64,000 bases of DNA from Variovorax paradoxus (GTDB lineage: Bacteria > Pseudomonadota > Gammaproteobacteria > Burkholderiales > Burkholderiaceae_C): NCBI RefSeq assembly GCF_022009635.1, contig NZ_CP091716.1:5725501-5789500 (forward strand). The letters are read 5' to 3'. Each line of letters starts with the position of its first letter. Position 1 is the stretch's first letter. The notes under the pieces are model-generated. The model was given only the letters and a program-made list of their open reading frames with translations, had not been told where the DNA came from and did not search any database. Made by a program: the position numbers and the translations under genes. Shown piece by piece: positions 54,372 through 63,837 of this stretch.

Positions 54372-55463
54372 CTAGGTGTTCTTGCTGATCGAGATGGTGG
54401 GGAACTTGGAGGAAAAGTCCTTCGCCTTCTCGGCGATGCCCACGGCCACGCGGCGCGCCACGGCCTTGTAGATGCCCGCCACGTCGCCTTCGGGGTCGGA
54501 CACCACCGTGGGCGCGCCGCTGTCGGCCTGAAGGCGGATCTTGATGTCCAGCGGCAACGCGCCGAGGTACTCCATCTGGTATTCGGCCGCCATCTTCTTG
54601 CCGCCGTCGGCGCCGAAGATGTGCTCGGCATGGCCGCAGTTCGAGCAGATGTGCACCGCCATGTTCTCGACGATGCCCAAGATCGGCACGCCGACCTTCT
54701 CGAACATCTTGATGCCCTTCTTGGCGTCGAGCAGCGCGATGTCCTGCGGCGTGGTGACGATCACCGCGCCCGTCATCGGCACGCGCTGGCTCAGCGTGAG
54801 CTGGATGTCGCCGGTACCCGGCGGCATGTCGACGATGAGGTAGTCCAGGTCTTTCCAGTTGGTCTGGCGCAGCAGCTGTTCCAGCGCCTGCGTGGCCATG
54901 GGGCCGCGCCAGATCATGGCCTGGTCCTGGTCGACCAGGAAGCCGATGGACATCACCTGCACGCCGTGGCGCTCCATGGGCTCCATGGTCTTGCCGTCCG
55001 CGCTGTCGGGGCGGCCTTCGATGCCCATCATCATGGGCTGGCTCGGGCCGTAGATGTCGGCGTCGAGCAGGCCGACCGTGGCGCCCTCGGACGCCAGCGC
55101 CAGCGCCAGGTTGGCTGCCGTGGTGCTCTTGCCCACGCCGCCCTTGCCCGAGGCCACCGCGATGATGTTCTTGACGTTGGGCATCAGCTGCACGCCGCGC
55201 TGCACCGCGTGGCTGATGACCTTGGTGACGATGTTGACCGACACGTTCTCCACGCCCGGCACCGCCTTGGCAGCCGCCACCAGCGCCTTGCGAATGGCCG
55301 CGTGCTGGCTCTTCGCGGGGTAGCCGAGTTCGATGTCGAAGGACACGTCGCCCTCCGAGACCTGGAGGTTTTTGAGCGACCGGCTCGCCACGAATTCCTT
55401 GCCGGTGTTAGGGTCCGCGACGGCCTTGAGCGCGTCCGTCAGCCCTTCTGGGGTGAGTGCCAT
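54372..55463 (-). CDS. apbC: Iron-sulfur cluster carrier Mrp/ApbC
   Basis: A 363-residue P-loop ATPase that carries [4Fe-4S] clusters to target enzymes. N-terminal MIP18-like domain (to ~95), deviant Walker A SGKGGVGKST near 105-114, DADIYGPSQP, DMPPGTGDIQL, and the cluster-binding pair in HICSNCGHAEHIFG. It may serve the many Fe-S formate dehydrogenase subunits but is a general factor. Confidence 0.95.
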   Translation of the reverse strand: MALTPEGLTDALKAVADPNTGKEFVASRSLKNLQVSEGDVSFDIELGYPAKSQHAAIRKALVAAAKAVPGVENVSVNIVTKVISHAVQRGVQLMPNVKNIIAVASGKGGVGKSTTAANLALALASEGATVGLLDADIYGPSQPMMMGIEGRPDSADGKTMEPMERHGVQVMSIGFLVDQDQAMIWRGPMATQALEQLLRQTNWKDLDYLIVDMPPGTGDIQLTLSQRVPMTGAVIVTTPQDIALLDAKKGIKMFEKVGVPILGIVENMAVHICSNCGHAEHIFGADGGKKMAAEYQMEYLGALPLDIKIRLQADSGAPTVVSDPEGDVAGIYKAVARRVAVGIAEKAKDFSSKFPTISISKNT

Positions 55464-55539
55464 TGATCAAACTCCTGAATGGCCGGTAGTCTAGTGCGCT
55501 CTCCGAGCCTTCATCGAACAGCTCCTCAATAACCAAAAA

Positions 55540-56751
55540 ATGCCAGAGACAAGCCCCGTCACCGGCCTCCTGCTCACCGGGGGCGGCGCCCGGGCCGCCT
55601 ACCAGGTGGGCGTGCTGGAGGCCATCGCAGAGATCCGGCGCGCAGCCGGCCCCGCCGCCGGCACCGGCAACCCCTTCCAGGTCATCACGGGCACCTCCGC
55701 CGGGGCCATCAACGCCGCCGCGCTGGCCTGCGGCGCCGACAACTTCGACCACGTGGTGGCACACATCGCCGAAGTCTGGGGTCAATTCCACGCCGAGCAG
55801 GTCTACAAGGCCGACTCGCTCTCCGTCATCGGTAGCGGCGCGCGCTGGCGCATGCTGCTGGGACTCGGGCGCTACGCGGCCAACTGGATGCGCGTCAGGC
55901 CCCGTTCATTGCTGGACAACTCGCCGCTGGCCGACCTGCTGCAGCGCCTGGTGCTGCTCGACCGCCTGCCGCAGCTCATGCAAGACGGCCACGTGCAGGC
56001 GCTGGCGGTGACGGCCTCGAGCTACAGCTCGGGCGAGCACGTCACCTTCTTCGAGGCGGCCGTGCCCATGGAGCCCTGGGTGCGATCGCAGCGGATCTCC
56101 GTGCGCGACCGCATCACGCACGCGCACCTGCTGGCCTCGTCGGCCATTCCGTTCGTGTTTCCGGCCACCGCGCTGCCGATGCTGCAGGGCCACACCGAGT
56201 ACTTCGGCGACGGCTCGATGCGGCAGTCGGCACCCATCGCGGCGGCCATCCACCTGGGCGCGCAACGCATCGTGGTGATCGGCGCCGGCCGCATGCACGA
56301 GCCGCTGGAAACCCCGGGGCCGAACACCCACACCGGCTATCCGACCATGGCGCAGATCGCGGGCCATGCGCTGTCGAGCATCTTCCTGGACGCGCTGGCG
56401 GTCGACATCGAGCGGCTGCACCGCGTGAACCACACGCTGAGCCTCATTCCAGAGGCGGCGCGGGCGTCGAGCGGCCTGCGCCCGCTGGACCTGTTGGTGA
56501 TCTCGCCGTCGGAGCGCCTGGACGTGATCGCGGCGCGCCATGTCGACGCCCTGCCCGGCGCGGTGCGCTACCTGCTGGGCGGCTCCAGGGTGGCGGCCGA
56601 CGTGAAAGGCGGCGCGCTCGCAAGCTACCTGCTGTTCGAGTCGGCCTACACCCGCGAGCTGATGGCGCTGGGCCGCGCCGACGCGATGCGCCAGCGCGAC
56701 GAGGTGCTGCGGTTCTTCGGCTGGAGCAGCCCGGCAGGCGCGTCGGCCTAG
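55540..56751 (+). CDS. Patatin-like phospholipase
   Basis: A 403-residue serine hydrolase: oxyanion loop TGGGARAAYQVGVLEA, nucleophile motif GTSAGAINA, and catalytic Asp in DGSMRQSAP. No signal peptide. Cleaves phospholipid or lipid acyl esters; effector or housekeeping roles both occur. Divergent from apbC. Ends 3 bp from the convergent DUF4337 gene. Confidence 0.88.
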   Translation: MPETSPVTGLLLTGGGARAAYQVGVLEAIAEIRRAAGPAAGTGNPFQVITGTSAGAINAAALACGADNFDHVVAHIAEVWGQFHAEQVYKADSLSVIGSGARWRMLLGLGRYAANWMRVRPRSLLDNSPLADLLQRLVLLDRLPQLMQDGHVQALAVTASSYSSGEHVTFFEAAVPMEPWVRSQRISVRDRITHAHLLASSAIPFVFPATALPMLQGHTEYFGDGSMRQSAPIAAAIHLGAQRIVVIGAGRMHEPLETPGPNTHTGYPTMAQIAGHALSSIFLDALAVDIERLHRVNHTLSLIPEAARASSGLRPLDLLVISPSERLDVIAARHVDALPGAVRYLLGGSRVAADVKGGALASYLLFESAYTRELMALGRADAMRQRDEVLRFFGWSSPAGASA

Positions 56752-56754
56752 AGC

Positions 56755-57384
56755 CTAGACGTGCAGCGCGGCCAGCACGCCCACCACGAACCCCGCGGCG
56801 GCGACGCCGAACATCGCGCGCTCCAGCCACTTCTTCTTGGTGAGCAGGGCGATGGCCGCCAGCGCGATCGACACCTGCAGCACGGTGGTCGCCTGGGCCC
56901 AGCGGTGATGCTGGTGCATCTGCTCTTCGGACTGGGCGTCCCAGCGGCTCGCCTCTTCTTCCAGCTTCTTCGCGGCGGCCTGGATCTCGGTCTTTTCCTG
57001 CTCGTAGCGGCTCACCTTGGCCTGCCAGCCCGCGCGCTTGTCGTCGGTCGCGGTGTCGCGCGCGAACTCGGCCAGCGCCTGCTTGGTGCTCTTCGACTGG
57101 AAGTAATTCCACTGGTTGGACGCTTCGGTCTTCTTGATGGCGGCGTTGTTCTTGTAGAGCCCGGCGTTGGCCTGGGTGGCGCCGCCCATGTACGCGAAGA
57201 TCGCGCCGAAGGTGGCGATCACCGCGGTGCACACCGCGATCTTGCCGGTCATGTTCATGCCGCCGGACTGCGCCGCCGCGCCGTCGCCATGGGCGCCTGC
57301 ACCGCCATGGCCGTGGCCGCCCGATGCGGCGTGTTCGAGTTCGTGGTCGTGCGGGCCGTGCACGTGAAAGCCGTGTCCTGACAT
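56755..57384 (-). CDS. DUF4337 membrane protein with His-rich N-terminus
   Basis: A 209-residue protein with three membrane helices (one at ~50-70, two at the C-terminus) around a long coiled coil (QWNYFQSKSTKQALAEFARD, ETEIQAAAKKLEEEASRW). This is the DUF4337 layout. The first ~35 residues carry many His (HGFHVHGPHDHELEHAA), suggesting metal binding. Function unknown. Confidence 0.82.
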   Translation of the reverse strand: MSGHGFHVHGPHDHELEHAASGGHGHGGAGAHGDGAAAQSGGMNMTGKIAVCTAVIATFGAIFAYMGGATQANAGLYKNNAAIKKTEASNQWNYFQSKSTKQALAEFARDTATDDKRAGWQAKVSRYEQEKTEIQAAAKKLEEEASRWDAQSEEQMHQHHRWAQATTVLQVSIALAAIALLTKKKWLERAMFGVAAAGFVVGVLAALHV

Positions 57385-57477
57385 GGGATCCTTGTTGAAG
57401 CAATGCGGGGGATTGGGGCGCGCGAGTATCACGCCCGTCGATGACAGTTGCCTCAACGCGCCGGCCGGCGCTTGCGC

Positions 57478-58707
57478 CTACCGGCGCCCGTGCGACAGCA
57501 GCCACTGCTGCTGCGCCGCGACCACTTCCTCGCCCGAAAGCCCCGTGATCGCGCGGTAGACGCCGGGCGCGGTCGCGCCCTCGGTGTTTACCAGCAGAAC
57601 GCGGGCCTCGGGGCCCAGACCGGCGGCATGGCGCGCCTCGGCATCGGCCGCGAGCGCCTGCAGCGCCGCCAGGCCGGCCGCGCCGGATTCGCCGCTGAGC
57701 ACCGGCACATCGCCCGCATCGCCGGCCGCGAGGGTGCGCATCGCCTGCTCGGCCTGCGCATCGGTCACCGTCATGAACAGGTCGACCGCCGGCTGCAGGA
57801 AGCGCCACGCGAGCGGCGAGGTCTCGCCGCAGGCCAGCCCCGCCATCACCGAATCGACCGAACCGGTGGCACGGGCCGGCCGGCCGCTTCGCGCGCTCTG
57901 CAGGAGGCAGTCGGCCTGCCCGGGCTCGACGACGACGAAGGCCGGGCGCGCGGCGCCATAACGTTCCCAGAAGTGGCTGACCACGCCGGCCGCCAGTCCG
58001 CCCACGCCGCCCTGCACGATGACGTGGGTGAACGGGCACGGCGCATCGTTGGCGGCGTGCTCGAGCAACTCGTCGGCGAGGATGCCGTAGCCCTGCATCA
58101 CATCGCGCGGCACTTCCTCGTAACCGTCGTAGGAGGTGTCGGAAACCACCTCCCAGCCGTTGGCTTCGGCAAGCCGCGCGGCCTCTGCCACCGACTCGTC
58201 GTAGTTGCCCGCGATGCGGACAATCTCGGCGCCCAGTTGCGCGATGGGCGTCTCGCGCTCCTCGCTCACCTGTGCATGCAGCACGATCACGCAGCGGCAG
58301 CCGATGCTCTGGGCCGCGGCGGCCAGCGCGCGCCCGTGGTTGCCGTCCGTGGCGCTGACGACCACGAAGTCGCGCAGCACGCCGGCATGCCGGCCCGCCA
58401 GCAGGTCGGCGGGCGTCCACTCGCGGTCGGGCCAGCGGCGCAGCACCAGCCGCAGCAGCGCCACCGGCGCGCCGAGCACCTTGAAGCTGCCGAGCGCCGA
58501 GCGCTTCGATTCGTCCTTGACGGTGAGCCCGCCAATGCCAAGCCGCGCCGCGAGCCGGGGCAACGACCATGCCGGCGTCGGTTGCGGCGAAAGCCGGTTC
58601 CAGCTCGACAGCCACTGCCGGCTCTGCCTGCCGCGCGCGATGCTCATCACTTCGCGCAGGGATTCGTCGTACGCGCGCCGACTCGCGCGGGGGTTGGTGA
58701 AAAACAT
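57478..58707 (-). CDS. PLP-dependent diaminopropionate ammonia-lyase family
   Basis: A 409-residue fold-type II PLP enzyme. PLP lysine in ESKRSALGSFKVLG (about 70-83), ATDGNHGRALA substrate loop, GGVGGLAAGVV phosphate loop, and SGESGAAGL. The sequence groups with 2,3-diaminopropionate ammonia-lyase (DpaL/YgeX) and gives keto acid plus ammonia. The adjacent amidohydrolase suggests stepwise breakdown of an acylated amino acid. Other dehydratase specificities are possible. Confidence 0.82.
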   Translation of the reverse strand: MFFTNPRASRRAYDESLREVMSIARGRQSRQWLSSWNRLSPQPTPAWSLPRLAARLGIGGLTVKDESKRSALGSFKVLGAPVALLRLVLRRWPDREWTPADLLAGRHAGVLRDFVVVSATDGNHGRALAAAAQSIGCRCVIVLHAQVSEERETPIAQLGAEIVRIAGNYDESVAEAARLAEANGWEVVSDTSYDGYEEVPRDVMQGYGILADELLEHAANDAPCPFTHVIVQGGVGGLAAGVVSHFWERYGAARPAFVVVEPGQADCLLQSARSGRPARATGSVDSVMAGLACGETSPLAWRFLQPAVDLFMTVTDAQAEQAMRTLAAGDAGDVPVLSGESGAAGLAALQALAADAEARHAAGLGPEARVLLVNTEGATAPGVYRAITGLSGEEVVAAQQQWLLSHGRR

Positions 58708-58712
58708 GTCGC

Positions 58713-59900
58713 TCAATTCCCGGTGCCGGTCGATCGGGGAAGGCGCATGCGCACGATCTCCGCGAAATAGCAGGCGCCCGCCGCGAGCACCTCGTCGTTG
58801 AAGTCGTAGCTGCTGTTGTGCAGCGGCGTGCCGCCGGGTTCGCCGTCGGCGCCGTTGCCCAGGAACACGAAGGCCCCCGGCACCTTGCGCAGGAACGCAC
58901 CGAAGTCTTCCGACGCCATCAGCGGCACGACATCGGCATCGACGTTTTCCGCGCCCACGACGGCCGTGGCGGCGGCCACCGCGACGGGCACGCACTCGGC
59001 CCAGTTCACGGTGGGCGCGAACTCGTGGGTGTAGCTGAAGTCGGATTCGGCGCCATGCAGGCGGCAGATGCCTTCGCTGATGGCGCGCATGCGCTCGGCC
59101 AGCATCTGCTGCACCGCCGGGTCGTAGCTGCGCGTGTCGCCCTTGATCACCACGTTCGACGGAATCGCGTTGCGGATGCCGTCGGTGATGAACTCGGTGC
59201 ACGAGACCACCGCCTGAGCGCCAGGGTCGAGCGTGCGCGACACGATGGTCTGCAGCGCCAGCACGATCTCCGCCCCGATGACGATCGGGTCGATGCCCAT
59301 GTGCGGCCGCGCGGCATGCGTGCCCCGCCCCTTCACGTGGATCACGAAGTTGTCCTCGCTGGCCATGATGCCGCCCACGCGCGTGGCGATGGTGCCGGCG
59401 CGCATGCCGGGCATGTTGTGCAGGCCGTAGATCTCGTCGACCGGGAAGCGCTCGAACAGGCCGTCGTCCATCATCGCCTTGGCGCCGCGGCCGTGCTCCT
59501 CGGCAGGCTGGAAGATGAAGCGCACGGTGCCGTCGAAGTCGCGCCTCTCGCGCAGGAGGCGCGCCGCGCCGAGCACGATCGACATATGGCCGTCGTGGCC
59601 GCAGGCGTGCATCTTGCCGGGCGTCGTGGAGACATGTGCGCGGCCGGCGGCCTGCTCGGTGATGTTGAGCGCGTCCATCTCGGCGCGCAGGCCGATCACG
59701 CCCCTGCCGTCGCCCACTCTCAGGTTGGCGACGAGGCCGGTGCCGCCGATGCCGGTGTGCACCTCCAGGCCCAACGCCTTGAGCACGCGGATCACGAAGG
59801 CCGATGTCTTCGCTTCCTCGAAGCCGGTCTCGGGCATGGCGTGCAGTTGTCTCCGCCAGCCCGTCAGTTCGTCGCGCAAGGGTGTGTCAGCAAGGTTCAT
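58713..59900 (-). CDS. M20 family amidohydrolase (hippurate hydrolase-like)
   Basis: A 395-residue metallopeptidase-fold amidohydrolase. Metal and catalytic motifs: RAEMDALNITE, ACGHDGHMSIVLGAA, PAEEHGRGAKAM, and ASEDFGAFLRKVPG. It hydrolyses an N-acyl amino acid or similar amide. It lies 5 bp before the ammonia-lyase gene (same operon) and is divergent from an Lrp regulator. Confidence 0.9.
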   Translation of the reverse strand: MNLADTPLRDELTGWRRQLHAMPETGFEEAKTSAFVIRVLKALGLEVHTGIGGTGLVANLRVGDGRGVIGLRAEMDALNITEQAAGRAHVSTTPGKMHACGHDGHMSIVLGAARLLRERRDFDGTVRFIFQPAEEHGRGAKAMMDDGLFERFPVDEIYGLHNMPGMRAGTIATRVGGIMASEDNFVIHVKGRGTHAARPHMGIDPIVIGAEIVLALQTIVSRTLDPGAQAVVSCTEFITDGIRNAIPSNVVIKGDTRSYDPAVQQMLAERMRAISEGICRLHGAESDFSYTHEFAPTVNWAECVPVAVAAATAVVGAENVDADVVPLMASEDFGAFLRKVPGAFVFLGNGADGEPGGTPLHNSSYDFNDEVLAAGACYFAEIVRMRLPRSTGTGN

Positions 59901-59953
59901 GGCGAGATGCTATTGACAACACAGCGATACAGGTGCGCAAAATCGCGCCGTTC

Positions 59954-59972
59954 GACGCAACGTTTTTGCGTC
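59954..59972. promoter_or_regulatory. Palindrome in the amidohydrolase/lrp divergent promoter
   Basis: GACGCAA-CGTTT-TTGCGTC, perfect 7-bp arms, 14 bp before the lrp start. A perfect -35 box TTGACA is at 59913-59918. The Lrp-type product probably binds here and controls both directions. Confidence 0.6.
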
Positions 59973-59985
59973 ACCCCATCTCCGC

Positions 59986-60456
59986 ATGACGCCTCTCGAC
60001 GCCCTCGACCTTCGCCTTCTCGAACTCGTGCAGGCCAACAGCCGCATGCCGCAGAGCGAACTCGGCGAGCGGGTGCATCTGTCGACGGCGGCCGTCAACC
60101 GGCGGTTGAAGCGCATGCTCGACGAGGGCGTGATCCAGCGCTACGGCGCGGTGCTGTCGCCCGCCGCGCTGGGCCACCCGCTCACCATCGTGGCCGAAGT
60201 GGAGACCGAGAGCGAGCAGATCGAGCTGCTCGACGCAATGAAGCAGAGCTTTCGCGACTGCCCGCAGGTGCAGCAGTGCTACTACGTGACGGGCGAGTGG
60301 GACTTCATCCTGGTCTTCGTGGTGCGCGACATGGCGCAGTACACCGCCCTGAGCCGCCAGCTTTTCTTCCAGAGCAACAACGTCAAGCGCTTTCGCACGC
60401 TGGTGACGATGGACCCGGTGAAAGTGAGCCTCGACGTGCCGGTTTCAACCACCTAG
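59986..60456 (+). CDS. Lrp/AsnC family transcriptional regulator
   Basis: A 156-residue regulator: HTH domain (LDLRLLELVQANSRMPQSEL, HLSTAAVNRRLKRMLDEGVI) and a RAM effector domain (LTIVAEVETESEQ, YYVTGEWDFILVFVVRDM). Likely senses an amino acid linked to the divergent amidohydrolase and ammonia-lyase. Its TAG stop is part of the CTAG target duplication of the inserted IS; the reading frame is intact. Confidence 0.9.
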   Translation: MTPLDALDLRLLELVQANSRMPQSELGERVHLSTAAVNRRLKRMLDEGVIQRYGAVLSPAALGHPLTIVAEVETESEQIELLDAMKQSFRDCPQVQQCYYVTGEWDFILVFVVRDMAQYTALSRQLFFQSNNVKRFRTLVTMDPVKVSLDVPVSTT

Positions 60457-62006
60457 GAGTCCGCGCGGCAGAAGTTTTTCTGCGCCGCTGTGACCCCACG
60501 TTGAGTTGTGCGCGCCTCGCAAGCACTCGCGCGGCGCGTTGGCTGTTCTCGAACGACCACAAGGGCGCCTACTCGGCCTGCCGCAGGCGAGCGGCGCGCG
60601 GATTCACCCCCGGCCACGGGCCTCATCTGGCCATCAATGCGCTCATGCGCCGCAGGTTCAGCGCCAGACACACGAGCTTGAACTCGGCCTGGACCTTCTT
60701 CAATCCCCGCAGGCTGAACTGCCTGAAGCCCAGCACGCTCTTGATCCACCCGTTGGGCGCCTCCACGATCCACTTCCTCTTGCGGTAGGCCGCTCGGCCT
60801 TGGGGCGTCTTCAGCCTGGCATCCATCGCTGCGGTGCGCGGGTATTGTTCGGCGTCGATGTCCAGCGCCTGCTTGCCCTCTCGGCCCAGCGCCACGATCA
60901 GCTCGCTCGGGCTGTCCTTGAGCTGCTCGAACACGGCCTCCGAGCGGAAGCCCGCATCCGCCAGCACCTGTCGGGCATCCTCGCCCAGGTTGGCCTTCAC
61001 CGCGGCCAACAGCACCGGCAGGCGGTCGCTGTCGGCGGCGTTGTTGCTGAGTTCCGCTGCCACCACGAGCTGCGCGCTCTCGTCCACCGCCGTGTGGGCG
61101 TTGTAGCCATAGTCGTAGCCCCCGCCCGAGCGCTTCATGATCCGACTGTCCGTGTCGGTGAAGCTCTCCTGGGCGCTGTCCTGGGAACACCGAAGTCGCG
61201 CTTGTAGCGCCCGCCCTTGGGCTTGCCGTCCTTGTCGCGGGGTTTGCGTTCGTCGTCGGCGCTGCGCCCGCGGGCCGCATCGGCCTCGCGCTGGCGCTGC
61301 TCCAGGCGCAGCTTGGCCTCAGTGATCGCCTTGAGCCGGTCCTCCCGGCGCTTGATCTCCCCGGGAACGTCCAGGTCGGGTTCGTTCTTCTCCAGATCGT
61401 CGGCGGCACGCGCTCGGTTGAGCAGGCCGTCGATCTGCGCCTTGAGCTCGCCCTCGGCCTTGACCATCCGGTCATAGCTCATGGCCTTGTGGCGGCTCGC
61501 ATTCGCCTTGAGCTTGGTGCCGTCCACCGCCACCGTGCCGAGCTTGACCAGGCCGCACTCACGCGCCAGGCGCACCACCTGCACGAACAGCGCCGCCAGC
61601 TCCTGCAGGTGCAGCGCCCGGAAGTCCGAGAGCGTGCGGTGCGCCGGGTAGTTCTCCGCGGCCAGCACCCGCAGGGCAACGTCCTCGTGCAGCTTGGCCG
61701 CCAGCTTGCGCGAGCTGAAGGTGCCGGTGGCGTAACCGTAAATCAGCACCTTGACCATCATGGCCGGGTGGAACGGCTGGTTGCGCGGCCCGCCCTTGGC
61801 ATACCGGGCGTGGAAGGCGCTCAGATCCAGGCTGTCGACGCTGTCGCTGATGAAGTACGCCAGATGCCCTTCGGGCAGCCAGTCTTGAAGGGCGTCGGGA
61901 AGCAGTCTTTGCTGCTGCGGTTCATAGGGCAGGTAGCTCACGGGCATGCGCCAAATCTATCAAGCCTTCGCGCACTCGTCACGCCTTCTGCCGCGCACGC
62001 TCCTAG
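60453..62006 (-). mobile_element. IS1182-type insertion sequence with CTAG target duplication
   Basis: Element 60457-62002 (1546 bp) flanked by CTAG at 60453-60456 and 62003-62006. The 18-bp imperfect ends are GAGTCCGCGCGGCAGAAG (60457-60474) and, on the opposite strand, GAGCGTGCGCGGCAGAAG (62002-61985), 15 of 18 identical. It holds one transposase gene broken by a frameshift and ~145 bp of non-coding sequence at the left end. Confidence 0.88.
60623..61947 (-). pseudogene. IS1182-family transposase, frameshifted
   Basis: N-terminal part 61947-61135 (LPYEPQQQRLLPDALQDWLP, DUF772-like domain, YPAHRTLSDFRALHL) and C-terminal part to 60623 (GGGYDYGYNAHTAVDESAQL, RKRKWIVEAPNGWIKSVLG, DDE domain). 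The two are joined by a one-base shift near 61182-61186, where the coding strand reads GTTCCCAGGAC. One extra C would restore a VPQDSAQESFTDTD reading. The element is probably inactive unless a ribosomal slip occurs. Confidence 0.88.
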
Positions 62007-62019
62007 CAGGCAACCCACG

Positions 62020-62613
62020 ATGTACCCCAAGAACCGCCTCGACGCGCTGACCGACGGCATCTTCGCCGTGGCCATGACCATCCTCGTGCTCGACCTGCGG
62101 ATCCCCGACGAAACCGCCGTGGGAGCGAGCGAGGCGTCGTTCTACCAGGCCCTGCTGGCGCTGAGCCCCAAGTTCGTTCCGTACCTGCTGAGCTTCTACG
62201 TGCTGGGCGCGAGCTGGCTGTCGCTGATCAAGGCCCGCTCGCGCGGCGAATCGGTGGGCGCGGGCTACGCGAAGTGGAGCCTGTTCTATCTGCTGTTCGT
62301 GACGCTGCTGCCGTTCTCCACCGTGCTCATGGGCCGCTTCACTTCGCACACGGTGGCAACGGCCATCTACGCGGTGAACATCGGCATCATGGCCGCCACG
62401 GCCTTCCTGCTGATGTCGCTCCTGCCGGACCCGGTAAAGGACGCGCACTGGGTGGACCGGCGCATTTCGCTGCTGGTGCTGCTGGCGTCCTGCGTGCTGA
62501 CGATCGTGCTGAGCTTCTTCAGCCCCGGCAAGGCGCTGTTCGCGTTCCTGCTGAACGGCTTGGCGGGTACGCTGGTGCGGCTTTACCTGCGGCGCGTGCC
62601 TACGCCGGGCTGA
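62020..62613 (+). CDS. TMEM175 (DUF1211) family membrane protein
   Basis: A 197-residue, six-helix protein. The first helix has the family pattern RLDALTDGIFAVAMTILVLDL, seen in bacterial TMEM175 potassium channels. Before the IS inserted, its ATG lay only 17 bp after the lrp stop, so it was probably the second gene of the lrp operon. The last 31 bp overlap a convergent gene. Confidence 0.85.
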   Translation: MYPKNRLDALTDGIFAVAMTILVLDLRIPDETAVGASEASFYQALLALSPKFVPYLLSFYVLGASWLSLIKARSRGESVGAGYAKWSLFYLLFVTLLPFSTVLMGRFTSHTVATAIYAVNIGIMAATAFLLMSLLPDPVKDAHWVDRRISLLVLLASCVLTIVLSFFSPGKALFAFLLNGLAGTLVRLYLRRVPTPG

Positions 62614-63062
62614 GCCGGCAGCATCGAGCGCAGCAGCATCAACACCGCGCACACGATGGGCGCCAGCGCAAGCAGCCGGCCGGGCTCGAAGGCCAGCCCC
62701 GCGACGGCGCCAACCAGGCAGCCGGCCCAGATCCACCCCGGCACCGCCTCCCAGCCGCGCCGGTGCGCCACGGCGAAACCGATCAACGCCACCCAGCCGA
62801 ACAGGCCACCGAAGACCGAGAGCACCCAGCTCAGCAGGTAGAACGCCGAATCCGCATCGCGGAACGCGAGCGCGGTGCCCAGGCCACGCCAGGTGTTCCA
62901 CCAGCCGTCGAACAGCAGGAAACCGGTGGCCGAGGCGGCCCACCAGAAGAACGCGTAGAAGCTTGCGATGCCCGCCAGTGCCGCGAGCCAGCCGAGCAGG
63001 CGGCGGCTGATGTCGTCGAAAGGCATGTGATCGCGCCAAGTGGCGATCTGTCCGTTGTCCAT
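62583..63062 (-). CDS. Small integral membrane protein, unknown
   Basis: A 159-residue protein with four hydrophobic helices (LGWLAALAGIASFYAFFWWA, FYLLSWVLSVFGGLFGWVAL, WIWAGCLVGAVAGLAF, and LALAPIVCAVLMLL). A hydrophilic N-terminus precedes them. No family recognised. Its 3' end overlaps the TMEM175 gene tail to tail. Confidence 0.65.
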   Translation of the reverse strand: MDNGQIATWRDHMPFDDISRRLLGWLAALAGIASFYAFFWWAASATGFLLFDGWWNTWRGLGTALAFRDADSAFYLLSWVLSVFGGLFGWVALIGFAVAHRRGWEAVPGWIWAGCLVGAVAGLAFEPGRLLALAPIVCAVLMLLRSMLPAQPGVGTRRR

Positions 63063-63150
63063 ATCCCGTGCTCCATTGAAGAGTTGGCAATGGGCACGAA
63101 GTTAGGCAGCGGATGCGCGGGCTGCGTGAAGCCCGTGTGAAGTGCCGGAA

Positions 63151-63837
63151 TCAGTTCGTTTCGGAAATGCCCAGCTCGGAGCACACGCGCCCGAGCAGCG
63201 CCTTGAGCGAGGCCACCTCGGTTTCGAGCCGCGCCACGTTGGCCTTGAGCGCGGCGACCTCGCCCAGCGACACGTCGTGCGGCGCATAGGCCGCGTCGGA
63301 CGACGCGCTCCCCGGTCCCGCGACTTCTTCCGCCGGCGCGCCGCTCAGAAGGTGCGCCCAGCGGCTTTCGCGCGCGCCGGGCAGTCGCGCCAGCTTGACG
63401 ACCAGCGCGCCGGCCGGGCGTTCCGCCAGTTCGTTGAGGAAACCCTCGACCGATGAGATGTCGGCAAAGTTGTGCATGCGGTCGCAAGCGATGCGCAGCT
63501 CGCCCGCCGTCTGCGGGCCGCGCAGCATCAGCACGGTCAGCAGGATCACCGACTGCGACGGAATGCGCAGCACGCGGTCGATGTTGTGCTCGTAACGGTA
63601 GGCGCGCCCGCCGCTGGTCTCGGCGACGAGGCTGTAGCCCTTCAGGCTGTCGATGGCGGCCTGCACCTGCGACTCGGTGAGTTCGAGCACCGGGTTGCGG
63701 CTCGTCTTCTGGTTGCAGCCCGACACCAGCGAGTTGAGCGTGAGCGGGTAGCTGTCGGGCACGGTGCGCTGCTTCTCGGCCAGCACGCCGAGCACACGGG
63801 TTTCGAGGAGGGACAGGACGGGCAACGGAGTGGACAT
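63151..63837 (-). CDS. YceH/DUF480 family protein
   Basis: A 228-residue protein with two winged-helix domains: VLSLLETRVLGVLAEKQRTV and YPLTLNSLVSGCNQKTSRNP first, then SVILLTVLMLRGPQTAGELR. A C-terminal coiled coil (EVAALKANVARLETEVASLK) ends it. YceH proteins are conserved but of unknown function. ATG at 63837 chosen as the domain start. Confidence 0.88.
   Translation of the reverse strand: MSTPLPVLSLLETRVLGVLAEKQRTVPDSYPLTLNSLVSGCNQKTSRNPVLELTESQVQAAIDSLKGYSLVAETSGGRAYRYEHNIDRVLRIPSQSVILLTVLMLRGPQTAGELRIACDRMHNFADISSVEGFLNELAERPAGALVVKLARLPGARESRWAHLLSGAPAEEVAGPGSASSDAAYAPHDVSLGEVAALKANVARLETEVASLKALLGRVCSELGISETN

Noticed and set aside
61182..61186. Programmed ribosomal frameshift in the transposase
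   Set aside because: No X XXY YYZ heptamer or stimulatory hairpin is evident; a one-base loss explains the break more simply.
60453..61475. A separate 340-codon protein in the IS left half
   Set aside because: This frame crosses the frameshift and is mostly out of frame with the transposase; the DDE-domain frame is the real coding sequence.
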